Of a stretch of DNA of 64,000 nucleotides, positions 42,434 to 50,925 are shown piece by piece. The stretch is from Halomonas halophila. Lineage in GTDB: Bacteria > Pseudomonadota > Gammaproteobacteria > Pseudomonadales > Halomonadaceae. How positions within the stretch are numbered: the stretch's first letter is position 1; the number at the start of each line of letters is the position of its first letter. The stretch is from NCBI RefSeq assembly GCF_030406665.1, contig NZ_CP129121.1, positions 1,302,001 through 1,366,000 on the forward strand, read 5' to 3'. The notes beneath the pieces were generated by a model. It did no database searches, was not told where the DNA came from, and worked only from the letters and a program-made list of their open reading frames with translations. The translations under genes and the position numbers were made by a program.

Positions 42434-44032
42434 TCAGCCGAACTGGTTCATTGTGTTGTCCTTGCCGCCGGCCTTGAGCGCCGCCTCGCCGTGGAAGAAC
42501 TCCTTGTGGTCGTCGCCGATGTTGGAGCCGGCCATGTCCTGGTGCTTGACGGTGGCGATGCCCTCGCGGATCTCGCGGCGCTGCACGCCCGCCACGTAGG
42601 CCAGCATGCCTTCGTCGCCGAAGTAGCCCTTGGCCAGGTTATCGGTGGACAGGGCCGCGGTGTGGTAGGTCGGCAGGGTGATCAGGTGGTGGAAGATGCC
42701 GGCCTCGCGGGCGGCGTCACGCTGGAAGTTCTGCGTCCACTCGTCGGCCTGGCGCCCCAGCTCGGTGTCGTCGTACTCGGCGTTCATCAGGTCGGCGCGG
42801 TCGTAGGCGCTGACGTCGCGGCCCTCGGCTTCCCAGGCGTCGAACACCTGCTGGCGGAAGTTCAGTGTCCAGTTGAAGGACGGCGAGTTGTTGTAGACCA
42901 GCTTGGCGTCGGGGCAGACCTCGCGCACCCGGTCCACCATGCCCTTGATCTGACCGACATGGGGCTTCTCGGTCTCGATCCACAAGAGGTCGGCGCCGTT
43001 CTGCAGGCTGGTGATGCAGTCCAGCACCACCCGGTCCTCGCCGGTGTCCGGCTTGAACTGGTAGAGGCCGGAGGCCAGGCGCTTGACCTTGACCAGCTTG
43101 CCGTCCTGCTTGATCACCACGTCGCCGTTGGCGATATCGTCCGCGGAGGTGATCTCGTCGCCGTCGAGGAAGGCGTTGTACTGATCGCCCAGGTCGCCCG
43201 GCGCGTGGCTGACGGCGATCTTCTGGGTCAGGCCGGCGCCCAGGGAGTCGGTGCGGGCGACGATTACGCCGTCTTCCACGCCGAGTTCCAGGAAGGCGTA
43301 ACGCACGGCGTTGAGCTTGGCGATGAAGTCCTCGTGGGGAACGGTGACCTTGCCGGCCTGGTGGCCGCACTGCTTCTCGTCGGAGACCTGGTTCTCGATC
43401 TGCAGGCAGCAGGCCCCGGCCTCGATCATCTTCTTGGCCAGCAGGTAGGTGGCCTCGGCGTTGCCGAAGCCGGCGTCGATGTCGGCGATGATCGGCACCA
43501 CGTGGGTCTCGAAGTTGTCGATCTTGCCCTCGAGCTCGGCGGCCCTGGCGCTGTCGCCGGCCTCGCGGGCCGCTTCCAGATCGCGGAACAGGTGGTTGAG
43601 CTCCCAGCTGTCGGCCTGGCGCAGGAAGGTGTAGAGCTCCTCGATCAGCGCCGGCACGCTGGTCTTTTCGTGCATCGACTGGTCGGGCAGCGGGCCGAAC
43701 TCGGAGCGCAGGGCGGCGATCATCCAGCCCGAGAGGTACAGGTAGCGACCCTTGGTCTGGCCGAAGTGCTTCTTGATGGAGATCATCTTCTGCTGGCCGA
43801 TGAAGCCGTGCCAGCAGCCCAGCGACTGGGTGTACTTCGCGGTGTCGCCGTCGTAGGCCGCCATGTCCTGGCGCATGATCCGGGCGTTGTAGCGGGCGAT
43901 GTCCAGGCCGGTCTGGAAGCGGTTCTGGACGCGCAGCCGGGCGGCATGCTCGGGCGTGATGTTGTCCCACTTGCCGCGCTGACCTTCGCGCAGCTGGGTC
44001 AGGGTCTTGAGTTGATCTTGAAACGTTGCCAT
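42434..44032 (-). CDS. aceA: isocitrate lyase
   Basis: 532 residues, the longer isocitrate lyase class found in Pseudomonas (531). The catalytic cysteine is in EKQCGHQAGKVTVPHEDF, substrate and Mg residues are in ADIDAGFGNAEATYLL and CLQIENQVSDEK, and YNNSPSFNWTLNF is a family segment. It splits isocitrate into succinate and glyoxylate, opening the glyoxylate shunt for growth on acetate or fatty acids. No malate synthase is in the window. The 371 bases upstream carry a dyad and a -10-like element; expression is probably controlled there. Confidence 0.96.
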   Translation of the reverse strand: MATFQDQLKTLTQLREGQRGKWDNITPEHAARLRVQNRFQTGLDIARYNARIMRQDMAAYDGDTAKYTQSLGCWHGFIGQQKMISIKKHFGQTKGRYLYLSGWMIAALRSEFGPLPDQSMHEKTSVPALIEELYTFLRQADSWELNHLFRDLEAAREAGDSARAAELEGKIDNFETHVVPIIADIDAGFGNAEATYLLAKKMIEAGACCLQIENQVSDEKQCGHQAGKVTVPHEDFIAKLNAVRYAFLELGVEDGVIVARTDSLGAGLTQKIAVSHAPGDLGDQYNAFLDGDEITSADDIANGDVVIKQDGKLVKVKRLASGLYQFKPDTGEDRVVLDCITSLQNGADLLWIETEKPHVGQIKGMVDRVREVCPDAKLVYNNSPSFNWTLNFRQQVFDAWEAEGRDVSAYDRADLMNAEYDDTELGRQADEWTQNFQRDAAREAGIFHHLITLPTYHTAALSTDNLAKGYFGDEGMLAYVAGVQRREIREGIATVKHQDMAGSNIGDDHKEFFHGEAALKAGGKDNTMNQFG

Positions 44033-44404
44033 GGAGCCATCCTCTCTGCCTTCAGGGGGAAGGTCGCCCGCTCTCGTCCCGGCGTGATTGCCGTCTGGTG
44101 TCGACGAAGCCTTATGCTGCGACCGCGAAGCGCTATCAGGTTCGTCCGCTTTCCCGAGTCTGTCTCTAGGGTGTTGGTCGAACCTCGTCGAGAGAGGAAA
44201 GTGCCCGGCGACTACATGGCATAACTGTTGATGCCGGGCGTCCCTCGCTCGCCTTGGATATCACTATGGGCGGGCATGGCGCGGCTCAACAATTGATCCT
44301 TGGGGGCAGCGAGGGTTGTAGTCCGACTACAGGACGGGGGCGGGAATCGCCATTCCTGTAGTCGGGTTTCCCGATGGGGGCGGAAAACGGGAGGGAGAAA
44401 ACGC
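44033..44404. other. long leader/control region of aceA
   Basis: No gene was found. It holds a perfect dyad TGTAGTC-C-GACTACA (44317-44331), a further half-site TGTAGTCGGG (44357-44366), TCCTTGGGGGCAGC (44297-44310), and a minus-strand -10-like CATAGT (44268-44263) about 230 bases before the aceA ATG, implying a long leader. Confidence 0.55.
44297..44331 (-). promoter_or_regulatory. operator-like module, copy 1 (aceA)
   Basis: Perfect 7-bp inverted repeat with a 1-base centre, plus an attached conserved TCCTTGGG-GCAGC block. It lies 29 bases upstream of CATAGT, a position suited to an activator or a repressor overlapping the upstream promoter. The bound regulator is unknown; a GntR-type dimer would fit the geometry. 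Confidence 0.5.
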
Positions 44405-44836
44405 TCAGGCGTCGAGGCGCAGCGCCATGTTGCGGTGCGGAATGCCGGCCTCCATGAAGGTCTCGCCGAAGGCTTCGAAGCCCAGTCGCTCGTAGAACGC
44501 CAGGGCATGGGTCTGGGCGGCGAGCTCGGCGGCAGGCAGGCCGCGGTGGCGTGCGGCGGCGATCGCCGCCTCCATCAGCGCCAGCCCGATGCCGAGGCCA
44601 CGCGCCTCGGCGAGCACGGCGACGCGGCCGATATGGCCGTCGGGCAGCAGCCGGGCGGTGCCCAGGGCGCGGCCGTCGGCCAGCGCCAGGAAATGCAGGC
44701 ACTCGGGATCTCGGCCGTCCCATTCCTCGTTTCTGGGCACGTCCTGCTCCTCGATGAAGACGACGCGGCGGATCTCGCCGGCCGCCTCGCCGAGGGTCTG
44801 CCAGTCGCCCTCGCGGATCTCGACGCTCGTGCTCAT
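44405..44836 (-). CDS. GNAT family N-acetyltransferase
   Basis: 143 residues of the YjcF-like GNAT group. The acetyl-CoA motif is RVAVLAEARGLGIGLALMEAA, with the C-terminal ALAFYERLGFEAFGETFMEAG and IPHRNMALRL. The substrate is unknown. It lies 18 bases downstream of roxA on the minus strand, and a GNAT gene also accompanies aceA/purB in pseudomonads, so the position is conserved. Confidence 0.9.
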   Translation of the reverse strand: MSTSVEIREGDWQTLGEAAGEIRRVVFIEEQDVPRNEEWDGRDPECLHFLALADGRALGTARLLPDGHIGRVAVLAEARGLGIGLALMEAAIAAARHRGLPAAELAAQTHALAFYERLGFEAFGETFMEAGIPHRNMALRLDA

Positions 44837-44854
44837 GCGCTTACTCCTCTGTGT

Positions 44855-46039
44855 TCATTCTTCTTCGTCGTTCCACCAGGCCAGGCTGCCGGCGTCGAGC
44901 AGATGGGTCAGCACGCGGGGCGCGTCGTCGAAGGCCAGCAACTCGGCGTCGACCGGTTCGCCGCCCGCCAGGGCGCGGGCCAGGGCGATCGAGCACTCGA
45001 CGCCGTCGCCGTCGACGAACAGGGTGGCGCGTGCGTCGTCCAGTGCGCGCCAGGCGAAGCGCGAGCCGGGCGGGCGTTCCAGTGTCTCGCCGTCCTGTAG
45101 TGCGGCGACAAGGTCGTTCGGGTCGGTGGGCGTCTCGCTGGCCACCAGCTGGTCGACGTACTTGGGCTGGGTCATCACGCGGCCGAACCACTGGGCCAGC
45201 TGGGCCGGGTCGTCCAGGGTCTCGAGGATCAGTGTGCGCATGCGCTCGAGGGCGGCGTCGTCGAGCTCGGCCGGGTCGGCGGGCGCCGCCATGCCGGCGT
45301 CGGCGTAGCGCAGCGAGGGAGGCAGCTGCTCGCCGATGTAGTCGGCGTAGGAGGTCACGGCCTCGTCGGCGGAGGGGGCGCGGAAGCCCACCGAGAAGGT
45401 CATGCAGTCACTGGACTGGCTGACGCCGTGATGGGCCCAGCCCGGCGGCAGGTAGAGCATGTCGCCCGGTTCCAGCACCCAGTCGGCGTCGGCCTCGACC
45501 TCGAAGGTCTCGAGGATGCGCAGGTCGATGCCCTTGAGGATCGGGGCGTCGTCGTCGACCCTGCCGCCGAGCTGCCAGCGGCGCTGGCCGCTGGCCTGAA
45601 GCAGGAAGACGTCATACTGGTCGACGTGGGGGCCGACGCTGCCGCCGGGCGGCGCATAGCTGACCATGATGTCGTCGAGGCGCCAGCTCGGCAGGAAGTC
45701 GAAGGTCTCGAGCAGCTCGGCGACCTCGGGCACGTAGTGGTCCACGGCCTGGACCAGCAGGGTCCAGTCCTGCTCCGGCAGGCGGGCGAAGGTGGCCTCG
45801 TCGAAGGGGCCGTGGCTGACCTGCCAGGGGCCGTCAGGGCCTTGCTCCTCGACCAGACGCGCCTCGATGTTCTCCTCGCAGGCCAGGCCGGCGAGCTCGT
45901 CGGGTTCGAGGGGGCTCTGGAAGTCGGGGATGGCGCCGCGGATCAGCAGCGGCCGGCGCTGCCAGTGGTCGCGCAGGAAGTCGGCGGCGGTGCGGCCGCC
46001 GAGCAGGGTGAGGGGTTCGTCTCGGGACTGTCGTGACAT
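44855..46039 (-). CDS. roxA: ribosomal protein L16 arginine hydroxylase (JmjC/cupin)
   Basis: 394 residues, near RoxA/YcfD (373 in E. coli). The Fe(II) triad is GPHVDQYDVFLLQ (HxD) and the distal His in LPPGWAHHGVS; the 2-oxoglutarate region follows KGIDLRILETF. It hydroxylates an arginine of ribosomal protein L16 (uL16) using O2 and 2-oxoglutarate. The C-terminal winged-helix part (about residues 280-390) is present. ATG at 46039 gives MSRQSRDEPLTLLGG; a longer upstream frame lacks homology. It lies downstream of purB, as in related genomes. Confidence 0.9.
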   Translation of the reverse strand: MSRQSRDEPLTLLGGRTAADFLRDHWQRRPLLIRGAIPDFQSPLEPDELAGLACEENIEARLVEEQGPDGPWQVSHGPFDEATFARLPEQDWTLLVQAVDHYVPEVAELLETFDFLPSWRLDDIMVSYAPPGGSVGPHVDQYDVFLLQASGQRRWQLGGRVDDDAPILKGIDLRILETFEVEADADWVLEPGDMLYLPPGWAHHGVSQSSDCMTFSVGFRAPSADEAVTSYADYIGEQLPPSLRYADAGMAAPADPAELDDAALERMRTLILETLDDPAQLAQWFGRVMTQPKYVDQLVASETPTDPNDLVAALQDGETLERPPGSRFAWRALDDARATLFVDGDGVECSIALARALAGGEPVDAELLAFDDAPRVLTHLLDAGSLAWWNDEEE

Positions 46040-46349
46040 GAGGCTCGCGCTCGCGAAGGGATGAAACGGCGACAGGCGCCGATTGGCGCCTGTCGGGATA
46101 CTAGCATGTGGGGCCAGCCGACGAGGGGCATGGCGGGTTAAGGATCGGGCCTCGTGCTCGCGATCCCGGGAACGAAACCCTGACACTGCGCTTGCCGCCT
46201 GCGCGTCGCTTCACAACATAATCCCTCACGGGTGAAGCTGGCTCGCCATCCCTGGCGAGCCACGCGCGCGGCTGCGCTGGTGTCAGCGTCCCCGGGTAGA
46301 TATCGCATCGCTACGATGCCCGCCCCTGATCGGCTGACCGGCCGGGCGC
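46040..46349. other. intergenic region with several hairpins between purB and roxA
   Basis: 310 bases, no gene seen. It contains GGCTCGCCA-tccc-TGGCGAGCC (46240-46261), GCTTCAC/GTGAAGC (about 46208-46239) and GCATCG-cta-CGATGC (about 46305-46319). These could be purB termination/processing structures or another palindromic intergenic repeat like the one at 33825. No clear T-run follows any of them. Confidence 0.45.
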
Positions 46350-47729
46350 TTACAGATTGCGCGCCTGGGCCTCGGCGTTGCCGATGTAGTTGGCCGGAGT
46401 CAGCTGCTTGAGCTCGCCCTTCACCTCGGCCGGCAGCTCCAGGGTGTCGATGAAGGCGGCGAAGCCGGCCTGATCGATGCGCTTGCCGCGGGTCAGCTCC
46501 TTGAGCTTCTCGTAGGGCTTCTCGATGCCGTAGCGACGCATCACGGTCTGGATCGGCTCGGCCAGCACTTCCCAGCTGTTGTCCAGGTCCTCGGCCAGGC
46601 GAGCCGGGTTGGCCTCGAGCTTGCCGATGCCCTTCAGCGAGGCCTGGTAGGCCACCAGCGCGTAGGCCATGCCGACGCCCAGGTTGCGCAGCACGGTGGA
46701 GTCGGTCAGGTCGCGCTGCCAGCGGGAGATCGGCAGCTTCTCGGCCAGGTGACCCAGCACGGCGTTGGACAGCCCCAGGTTGCCCTCGGAGTTCTCGAAG
46801 TCGATCGGATTGACCTTGTGCGGCATGGTCGAGGAGCCGATCTCGCCGGCCACGGTCTTCTGCTTGAAGTAGCCCAGCGAGATGTAGCCCCAGACGTCGC
46901 GGTCGAAGTCGATCAGCACGGTGTTGAAGCGGCACACGGCATCGAACAGCTCGGCGATGTAGTCGTGGGGCTCGATCTGGGTGGTGTAGGGGTTGAAGGT
47001 CAGGCCCAGGCCCTCGACGAAGGTGCGGGCATTGGCTTCCCAGTCGACCTCCGGGTAGGTCGCCAGGTGGGCGTTGTAGTTGCCCACGGCGCCGTTGATC
47101 TTGCCGAACAGCTCCACGCTCTCGATCTGCTTGAGCTGGCGACGCAGCCGGTAGGCGACGTTGGCCATCTCCTTGCCGAGGGTGGTGGGGCTGGCGGTCT
47201 GGCCATGGGTGCGCGACAGCATCGGCTGAGCGGCGTGCTCCTCGGCCAGGCGGGCCACCTCGTCGGCCACCTGGTGCATCACCGGCAGCAGCGCATCCAG
47301 GCCGCCGCGCAGCATCAGCGCGTGGGACAGGTTGTTGATGTCCTCGCTGGTGCAGGCGAAGTGCACGAATTCGGTGATGGCGTGCAGCTCGGGCGTCTCG
47401 GCAATGCGCTCCTTGATGAAGTACTCGACCGCCTTGACGTCATGGTTGGTGGTGCGCTCAATCTCCTTGATGCGCTCGGCGTCTTCCACGGAGAAGTCGC
47501 GGACCAGGGCATCCAGCGCCGCGGTGGCCGCGGCGGAGAGCGGCGGCACCTCGGTGATCTGAGGCTGCTCGGCCAGGCGCTGCAGCCAGCGGGCCTCGAC
47601 GATGACGCGGGCACGGATCAGGCCGAACTCGCTGAAATGCTCGCGCAGGGCCTCGGCCTTGCTGCCGTAGCGGCCGTCGACGGGAGAAAGGGCGGTGAGG
47701 GCGGTCAGGGGGAGTGACTTGGGCTGCAT
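46350..47729 (-). CDS. purB: adenylosuccinate lyase
   Basis: 459 residues (E. coli 456). It starts with the SPVDGRYGSKAEALREHFSE region, has the catalytic His region TSEDINNLSHALML, and carries the fumarase/ASL superfamily signature EIGSSTMPHKVNPIDFENSE with the mobile serine loop. It performs two steps of purine synthesis (SAICAR to AICAR, adenylosuccinate to AMP). It is the last gene of the mnmA-hflD-purB unit. Confidence 0.97.
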   Translation of the reverse strand: MQPKSLPLTALTALSPVDGRYGSKAEALREHFSEFGLIRARVIVEARWLQRLAEQPQITEVPPLSAAATAALDALVRDFSVEDAERIKEIERTTNHDVKAVEYFIKERIAETPELHAITEFVHFACTSEDINNLSHALMLRGGLDALLPVMHQVADEVARLAEEHAAQPMLSRTHGQTASPTTLGKEMANVAYRLRRQLKQIESVELFGKINGAVGNYNAHLATYPEVDWEANARTFVEGLGLTFNPYTTQIEPHDYIAELFDAVCRFNTVLIDFDRDVWGYISLGYFKQKTVAGEIGSSTMPHKVNPIDFENSEGNLGLSNAVLGHLAEKLPISRWQRDLTDSTVLRNLGVGMAYALVAYQASLKGIGKLEANPARLAEDLDNSWEVLAEPIQTVMRRYGIEKPYEKLKELTRGKRIDQAGFAAFIDTLELPAEVKGELKQLTPANYIGNAEAQARNL

Positions 47730-47772
47730 GGGCGCGTTCCGGGTGGCGTGGTGGAGAAATCAGTGGGGGAAA

Positions 47773-48414
47773 TCAGTTCAGCTCGTCCAGGGCCTTCTTG
47801 AGGGCGCCGCGCTGGAACATCAGCTTCCAGCGGCGGCCGCCCTGCTGGTGCCACAGCAGCGCGAAGCGGATGCCGGTCAGCAGGCAGGCGCGCACGCGCT
47901 CGGGCATCATGCGGCTCTGCAGCAGCGAGGGATCGCCCTGGACGACGATCCGGCTCTTGAAGGTGGAGATGGTGTCCTGGTAGGCCTCGCCGAGGCTGGC
48001 GACGACGTTCTCGTGGGTCTCGCCGAAGTGCTCGGCCTGGCCCTGGATGCGGGTCAGCCGGGTGCCCAGGGTGTCCATCATGTCGGCGTCGTTTCTCAGC
48101 TTGCTCATCAGCATCAGCAGCGAGAAACCATAGCGCATCACCACCGGGTTGGCCTGGCGGCGGCCCAGCATGCCCTCGAGGGTCTCGATGCCCTGGCGCA
48201 GGTTGTTGGGATGGCCGCCGTAGATGGCCTCGAAGCTGGCCGGGTCGGTGTCCAGGGTGGCGTGGATCAGGGTGTCCCAGGCGCGCTGGTCGACCTGGCC
48301 GGTGCGGGCCAGCTGGTCGACCTGGCTGGCGGCCTGGAAGACCCCGGCCAGCGCCAGGGCCTGGCGCGCGACGGGGGAGTCGGGGGCGCGGTGAATGGGC
48401 GTGGTGCCGTTCAT
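47773..48414 (-). CDS. hflD: high-frequency lysogenization protein HflD homologue
   Basis: 213 residues, all-helical. HflD features are ALALAGVFQAASQVDQLARTGQVD near the N-terminus, RYGFSLLMLMSKLRNDADMM, and LLTGIRFALLWHQQGGRRWKLMF near the end. In E. coli it is a membrane-associated protein that affects lambda lysogeny via CII; its normal role is unclear. It sits between mnmA (4-base ATGA overlap) and purB, exactly as in E. coli and Pseudomonas, which supports the name more than the sequence alone. Confidence 0.93.
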   Translation of the reverse strand: MNGTTPIHRAPDSPVARQALALAGVFQAASQVDQLARTGQVDQRAWDTLIHATLDTDPASFEAIYGGHPNNLRQGIETLEGMLGRRQANPVVMRYGFSLLMLMSKLRNDADMMDTLGTRLTRIQGQAEHFGETHENVVASLGEAYQDTISTFKSRIVVQGDPSLLQSRMMPERVRACLLTGIRFALLWHQQGGRRWKLMFQRGALKKALDELN

Positions 48415-49541
48415 CGCGCGGCCTCCTCGGCGTTCCAGATGGCTTTGATCACGCCGCCGCCGAGGCAGATGTCGCCGTCGTAAAGCACCAGCGACTGGCC
48501 GGGGGTCACGGCGCGCTGGGGCTCGTCGAAGCGCACCCGCACGCCGCCGTCCTCGGTGGTCTCGAAGCGGCAGGGCACGTCTTCCTGGCGATAGCGGGTC
48601 TTGGCGGTGAGGCGGCCCTCGGCGGCCGGCGGCTCGCCGGCGACCCAGTCCATCGGCTCGGTGGCCAGGCTGTCGGTGTAGAGCAGCGGGTGATGCTTGC
48701 CCTGCACGGCCACCAGCACGTTGCGCTCGAGGTCCTTGTCGGCCACGAACCAGGGCGCGTCGGAGTAGTTGGCGAGCCCGCCGATGCCGAGCCCCTGGCG
48801 CTGGCCGAGGGTGTAGTACATCAGGCCCATGTGCTCGCCGATGACGTCGCCGTCCGGCGTCTCGATGGTGCCGGGCTGGGCGGGCAGGTACTGCTGCAGG
48901 AAGTCGCGGAAGCGGCGCTCGCCGATGAAGCAGATGCCGGTGGAGTCCTTCTTGCGCGCGGTCACCAGGTCATGACGCTCGGCCAGGGCGCGGACCTCGG
49001 GCTTCTCCAGTTCGCCGACCGGGAACAGGGTGCGGGCGATGGCCGCCTCGGGCACGGCGTGCAGGAAGTAGCTCTGGTCCTTGTTGGCGTCGAGCCCCTT
49101 GAGCAGCCGCGGGCGCTCGGCCCCGTCGAGCTCGCCGCGGGCGCGGCCGCCACGGACGTAGTGGCCGGTGGCGATGCGCTCGGCGCCCAGCATCTCGGCG
49201 TACTCGAGGAACACCTTGAACTTGATCTCGCGGTTGCAGAGGATGTCCGGGTTCGGCGTGCGTCCGGCCTGGTACTCGGCCAGGAAGTGCTCGAAGACGT
49301 TGTCCCAGTACTCGGCGGCGAAGTTGGCGGTGTGCAGCTTGATGCCGAGCTTGGCGCACACGGCCTCGGCGTCCGCCAGGTCTTCCTTGGCGGTGCAGTA
49401 TTCGGTGCCGTCGTCCTCGTCCCAGTTCTTCATGAACAGGCCCTCGACCTCATAGCCCTGCTCGAGCAGGAGCAGGGCGGAGACGGAGGAATCGACGCCG
49501 CCGGACATGCCGACGATCACCTTGCCTTGGGTGGCTGTCAT
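48411..49541 (-). CDS. mnmA: tRNA-specific 2-thiouridylase MnmA
   Basis: 376 residues (E. coli 368). The PP-loop is VGMSGGVDSSVSALLLL; catalytic cysteines are in NPDILCNREIKFK and STGICFIGERRF; the NKDQSYFL segment binds tRNA. It thiolates U34 of Lys, Glu and Gln tRNAs at C2. ATG at 49541 is 37 bases downstream of a TATAAT -10 that borders a heptad-repeat element. The stop overlaps hflD by four bases, so mnmA-hflD-purB form one unit. Confidence 0.96.
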   Translation of the reverse strand: MTATQGKVIVGMSGGVDSSVSALLLLEQGYEVEGLFMKNWDEDDGTEYCTAKEDLADAEAVCAKLGIKLHTANFAAEYWDNVFEHFLAEYQAGRTPNPDILCNREIKFKVFLEYAEMLGAERIATGHYVRGGRARGELDGAERPRLLKGLDANKDQSYFLHAVPEAAIARTLFPVGELEKPEVRALAERHDLVTARKKDSTGICFIGERRFRDFLQQYLPAQPGTIETPDGDVIGEHMGLMYYTLGQRQGLGIGGLANYSDAPWFVADKDLERNVLVAVQGKHHPLLYTDSLATEPMDWVAGEPPAAEGRLTAKTRYRQEDVPCRFETTEDGGVRVRFDEPQRAVTPGQSLVLYDGDICLGGGVIKAIWNAEEAAR

Positions 49542-49578
49542 GACGCTCTCGGATTGGGGTGGTCGCAAATGGGGCGGG

Positions 49579-49608
49579 ATTATACATCACTCGAGCCGGA
49601 AGCTCGAA
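49579..49608 (-). promoter_or_regulatory. promoter of mnmA-hflD-purB overlapping the repeat element
   Basis: Minus-strand TATAAT (49584-49579) is a consensus -10, 37 bases before the mnmA ATG. The best -35 candidate is TTCGAG (49608-49603), 18 bases away and inside the left end of the repeat element. Confidence 0.6.
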
Positions 49609-49742
49609 GAGCGGTGCTTCGCACCTGGAAGCTGGAAGCCCCCCCCCCCTTGCCGGAGTGCAGGGCGACACGCTGTTTTCCAGCTTCCAGCTTCCAGCTT
49701 CCAGCTTCCAGCTTCCAGCTTCCAGCTCCGCGCGAAGCGCGG
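49598..49742. repeat. heptad-repeat element bounded by two small hairpins
   Basis: From left to right: GGAAGCT (49598-49604); a hairpin GGTGC-TTC-GCACC (49613-49625); CTGGAAGCTGGAAGC (49625-49639), the inverse of the right-hand heptads; a run of eleven C (49639-49649); then six perfect CAGCTTC heptads (49681-49722) and a seventh variant; finally a hairpin CCGCGC-GAA-GCGCGG (49728-49742) abutting the nudJ stop. The tandem copy number is likely variable. Confidence 0.8.
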
Positions 49743-50192
49743 CTACCGTTCGTGAATCACGTCCATGGGATAGAAGCGCCCGGCCAGGGCGTCGCGCACG
49801 CGGCGCAGCACCAGCGGGCTGCGCAGCCGTCCCAGGCGTTCCAGCGCCTCCAGTTCCTCCAGCGTCACCCAGTGGGTGGCCAGGATGTCCGGGTCGAGTT
49901 CGGTGCCCAGCCGGGCCAGCGCCATGCCGTAGAAGCCGTGGCTGTGAAAGGTGGTGCCGTCCGGCGCCCGATAGACGTAGATGCCCAGGTAATCGCTGAG
50001 ACCCACCTGCCAGGCGGTTTCCTCGCGCAGCTCGCGCAGGGCGGCGTCCTGGATGCGCTCGCCCGGTTCCAGGTGCCCGGCCGGCTGGTTGAAGACCGTG
50101 TGGGGCCCGCCCCGGTCTTCCTCGACGATCAGGAAGCGCCCGGCGCGCTCGACCACGGTGGCCACGGTGACGAGGGGATGCCAGCGGCTCAT
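49743..50192 (-). CDS. nudJ: Nudix phosphohydrolase NudJ
   Basis: 149 residues (E. coli NudJ 153). The Nudix box GHLEPGERIQDAALRELREETA is complete (G-x5-E-x7-R-E-x2-E-E), followed by YLGIYVYRAPDGTTFH. NudJ hydrolyses nucleoside tri- and diphosphates and HMP-pyrophosphate. It overlaps rluE by four bases (ATGA). Its stop codon touches the hairpin at the right end of the repeat element that separates it from mnmA. Confidence 0.9.
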   Translation of the reverse strand: MSRWHPLVTVATVVERAGRFLIVEEDRGGPHTVFNQPAGHLEPGERIQDAALRELREETAWQVGLSDYLGIYVYRAPDGTTFHSHGFYGMALARLGTELDPDILATHWVTLEELEALERLGRLRSPLVLRRVRDALAGRFYPMDVIHER

Positions 50193-50839
50193 CGGCGTGT
50201 CCTCCCGCCGTGGGGTGACTTGCCGTTCCGACGGCCGCTGCCCCGGCGGCCGGTGTCGCGACGATTCGAGGGCGGCGCGGGCGCGTGCAGGGTCTCGCGA
50301 CGCCACTCGCCGGGCGCCAGGCCGTCGAGCGACCAGGGGCCGATCGCCACCCTGACCAGGCGCAGGGTGGGGTGGCCCACATGGGCGGTCATGCGTCTCA
50401 CCTGGCGATTGCGGCCCTCGGAGATGATCAGCTCCAGCCAGTGGGTGTCGGGATGACGCTTCGGGTCCAGCGGCGGCTCGCGCTCGGGCAGCTCGCTGGC
50501 CTCGAGGCGGCGCACCCGGGCCGGCCGGGTCAGGCCGTCCCTGAGTTCGACGCCGCGGCGCAGGGCCTCCAGGGCGACATCGTCGGGCCGCCCCTCGACC
50601 TGCACGCGATAGGTCTTGGGCTGCTTGTGACGCGGATGACTGATGCGGTGGATCAGCTCGCCGTCGTCGGAGAGCAGCAGCAGACCCTCGGAGTCGTGGT
50701 CGAGTCGGCCCGCCGGATAGATGCCGGGCACGTCGAGGTAGTCGGCCAGGGTGGCGCGGGGCGTGCCCTCGGCGTCGCCCTGGTCGGTGAACTGGGACAG
50801 CACCCGGTAGGGCTTGTGAAAGAGATATAAGCGGCTCAT
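50189..50839 (-). CDS. rluE: 23S rRNA pseudouridine synthase RluE
   Basis: 216 residues of the RsuA/RluB/E group: LYLFHKPYRVLSQF at the start, the catalytic aspartate in YPAGRLDHDSEGLLLLSDDG, and PKTYRVQVEG, IISEGRNRQVRRMTAHVGH. No N-terminal S4 domain is present, matching RluE, which modifies U2457 of 23S rRNA. The last 35 residues are Arg/Pro-rich. Start at 50839, divergent from icd, first gene of the rluE-nudJ pair. Confidence 0.92.
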   Translation of the reverse strand: MSRLYLFHKPYRVLSQFTDQGDAEGTPRATLADYLDVPGIYPAGRLDHDSEGLLLLSDDGELIHRISHPRHKQPKTYRVQVEGRPDDVALEALRRGVELRDGLTRPARVRRLEASELPEREPPLDPKRHPDTHWLELIISEGRNRQVRRMTAHVGHPTLRLVRVAIGPWSLDGLAPGEWRRETLHAPAPPSNRRDTGRRGSGRRNGKSPHGGRTRR

Positions 50840-50916
50840 GGGCGTATCTTACCGCTCGGCGCGGCGGGATGGCAGGGATCGGCGACCATCGCTGCCATGC
50901 GTCGTGGGCGGCGGGC

Positions 50917-50925
50917 TGGTATACT
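50917..50925 (+). promoter_or_regulatory. extended -10 promoter likely serving icd
   Basis: CTGGTATACT contains TGn plus TATACT (50920-50925), an extended -10. The icd ATG is at 51114, so the transcript would have a leader of about 180 bases. No good -35 is seen. Confidence 0.45.

Noticed and set aside
49507..49999. Short plus-strand frames through the heptad-repeat element, which would encode SSFQLPA repeats
   Set aside because: The repeated residues simply translate the DNA repeat; no ribosome site or homology supports them.
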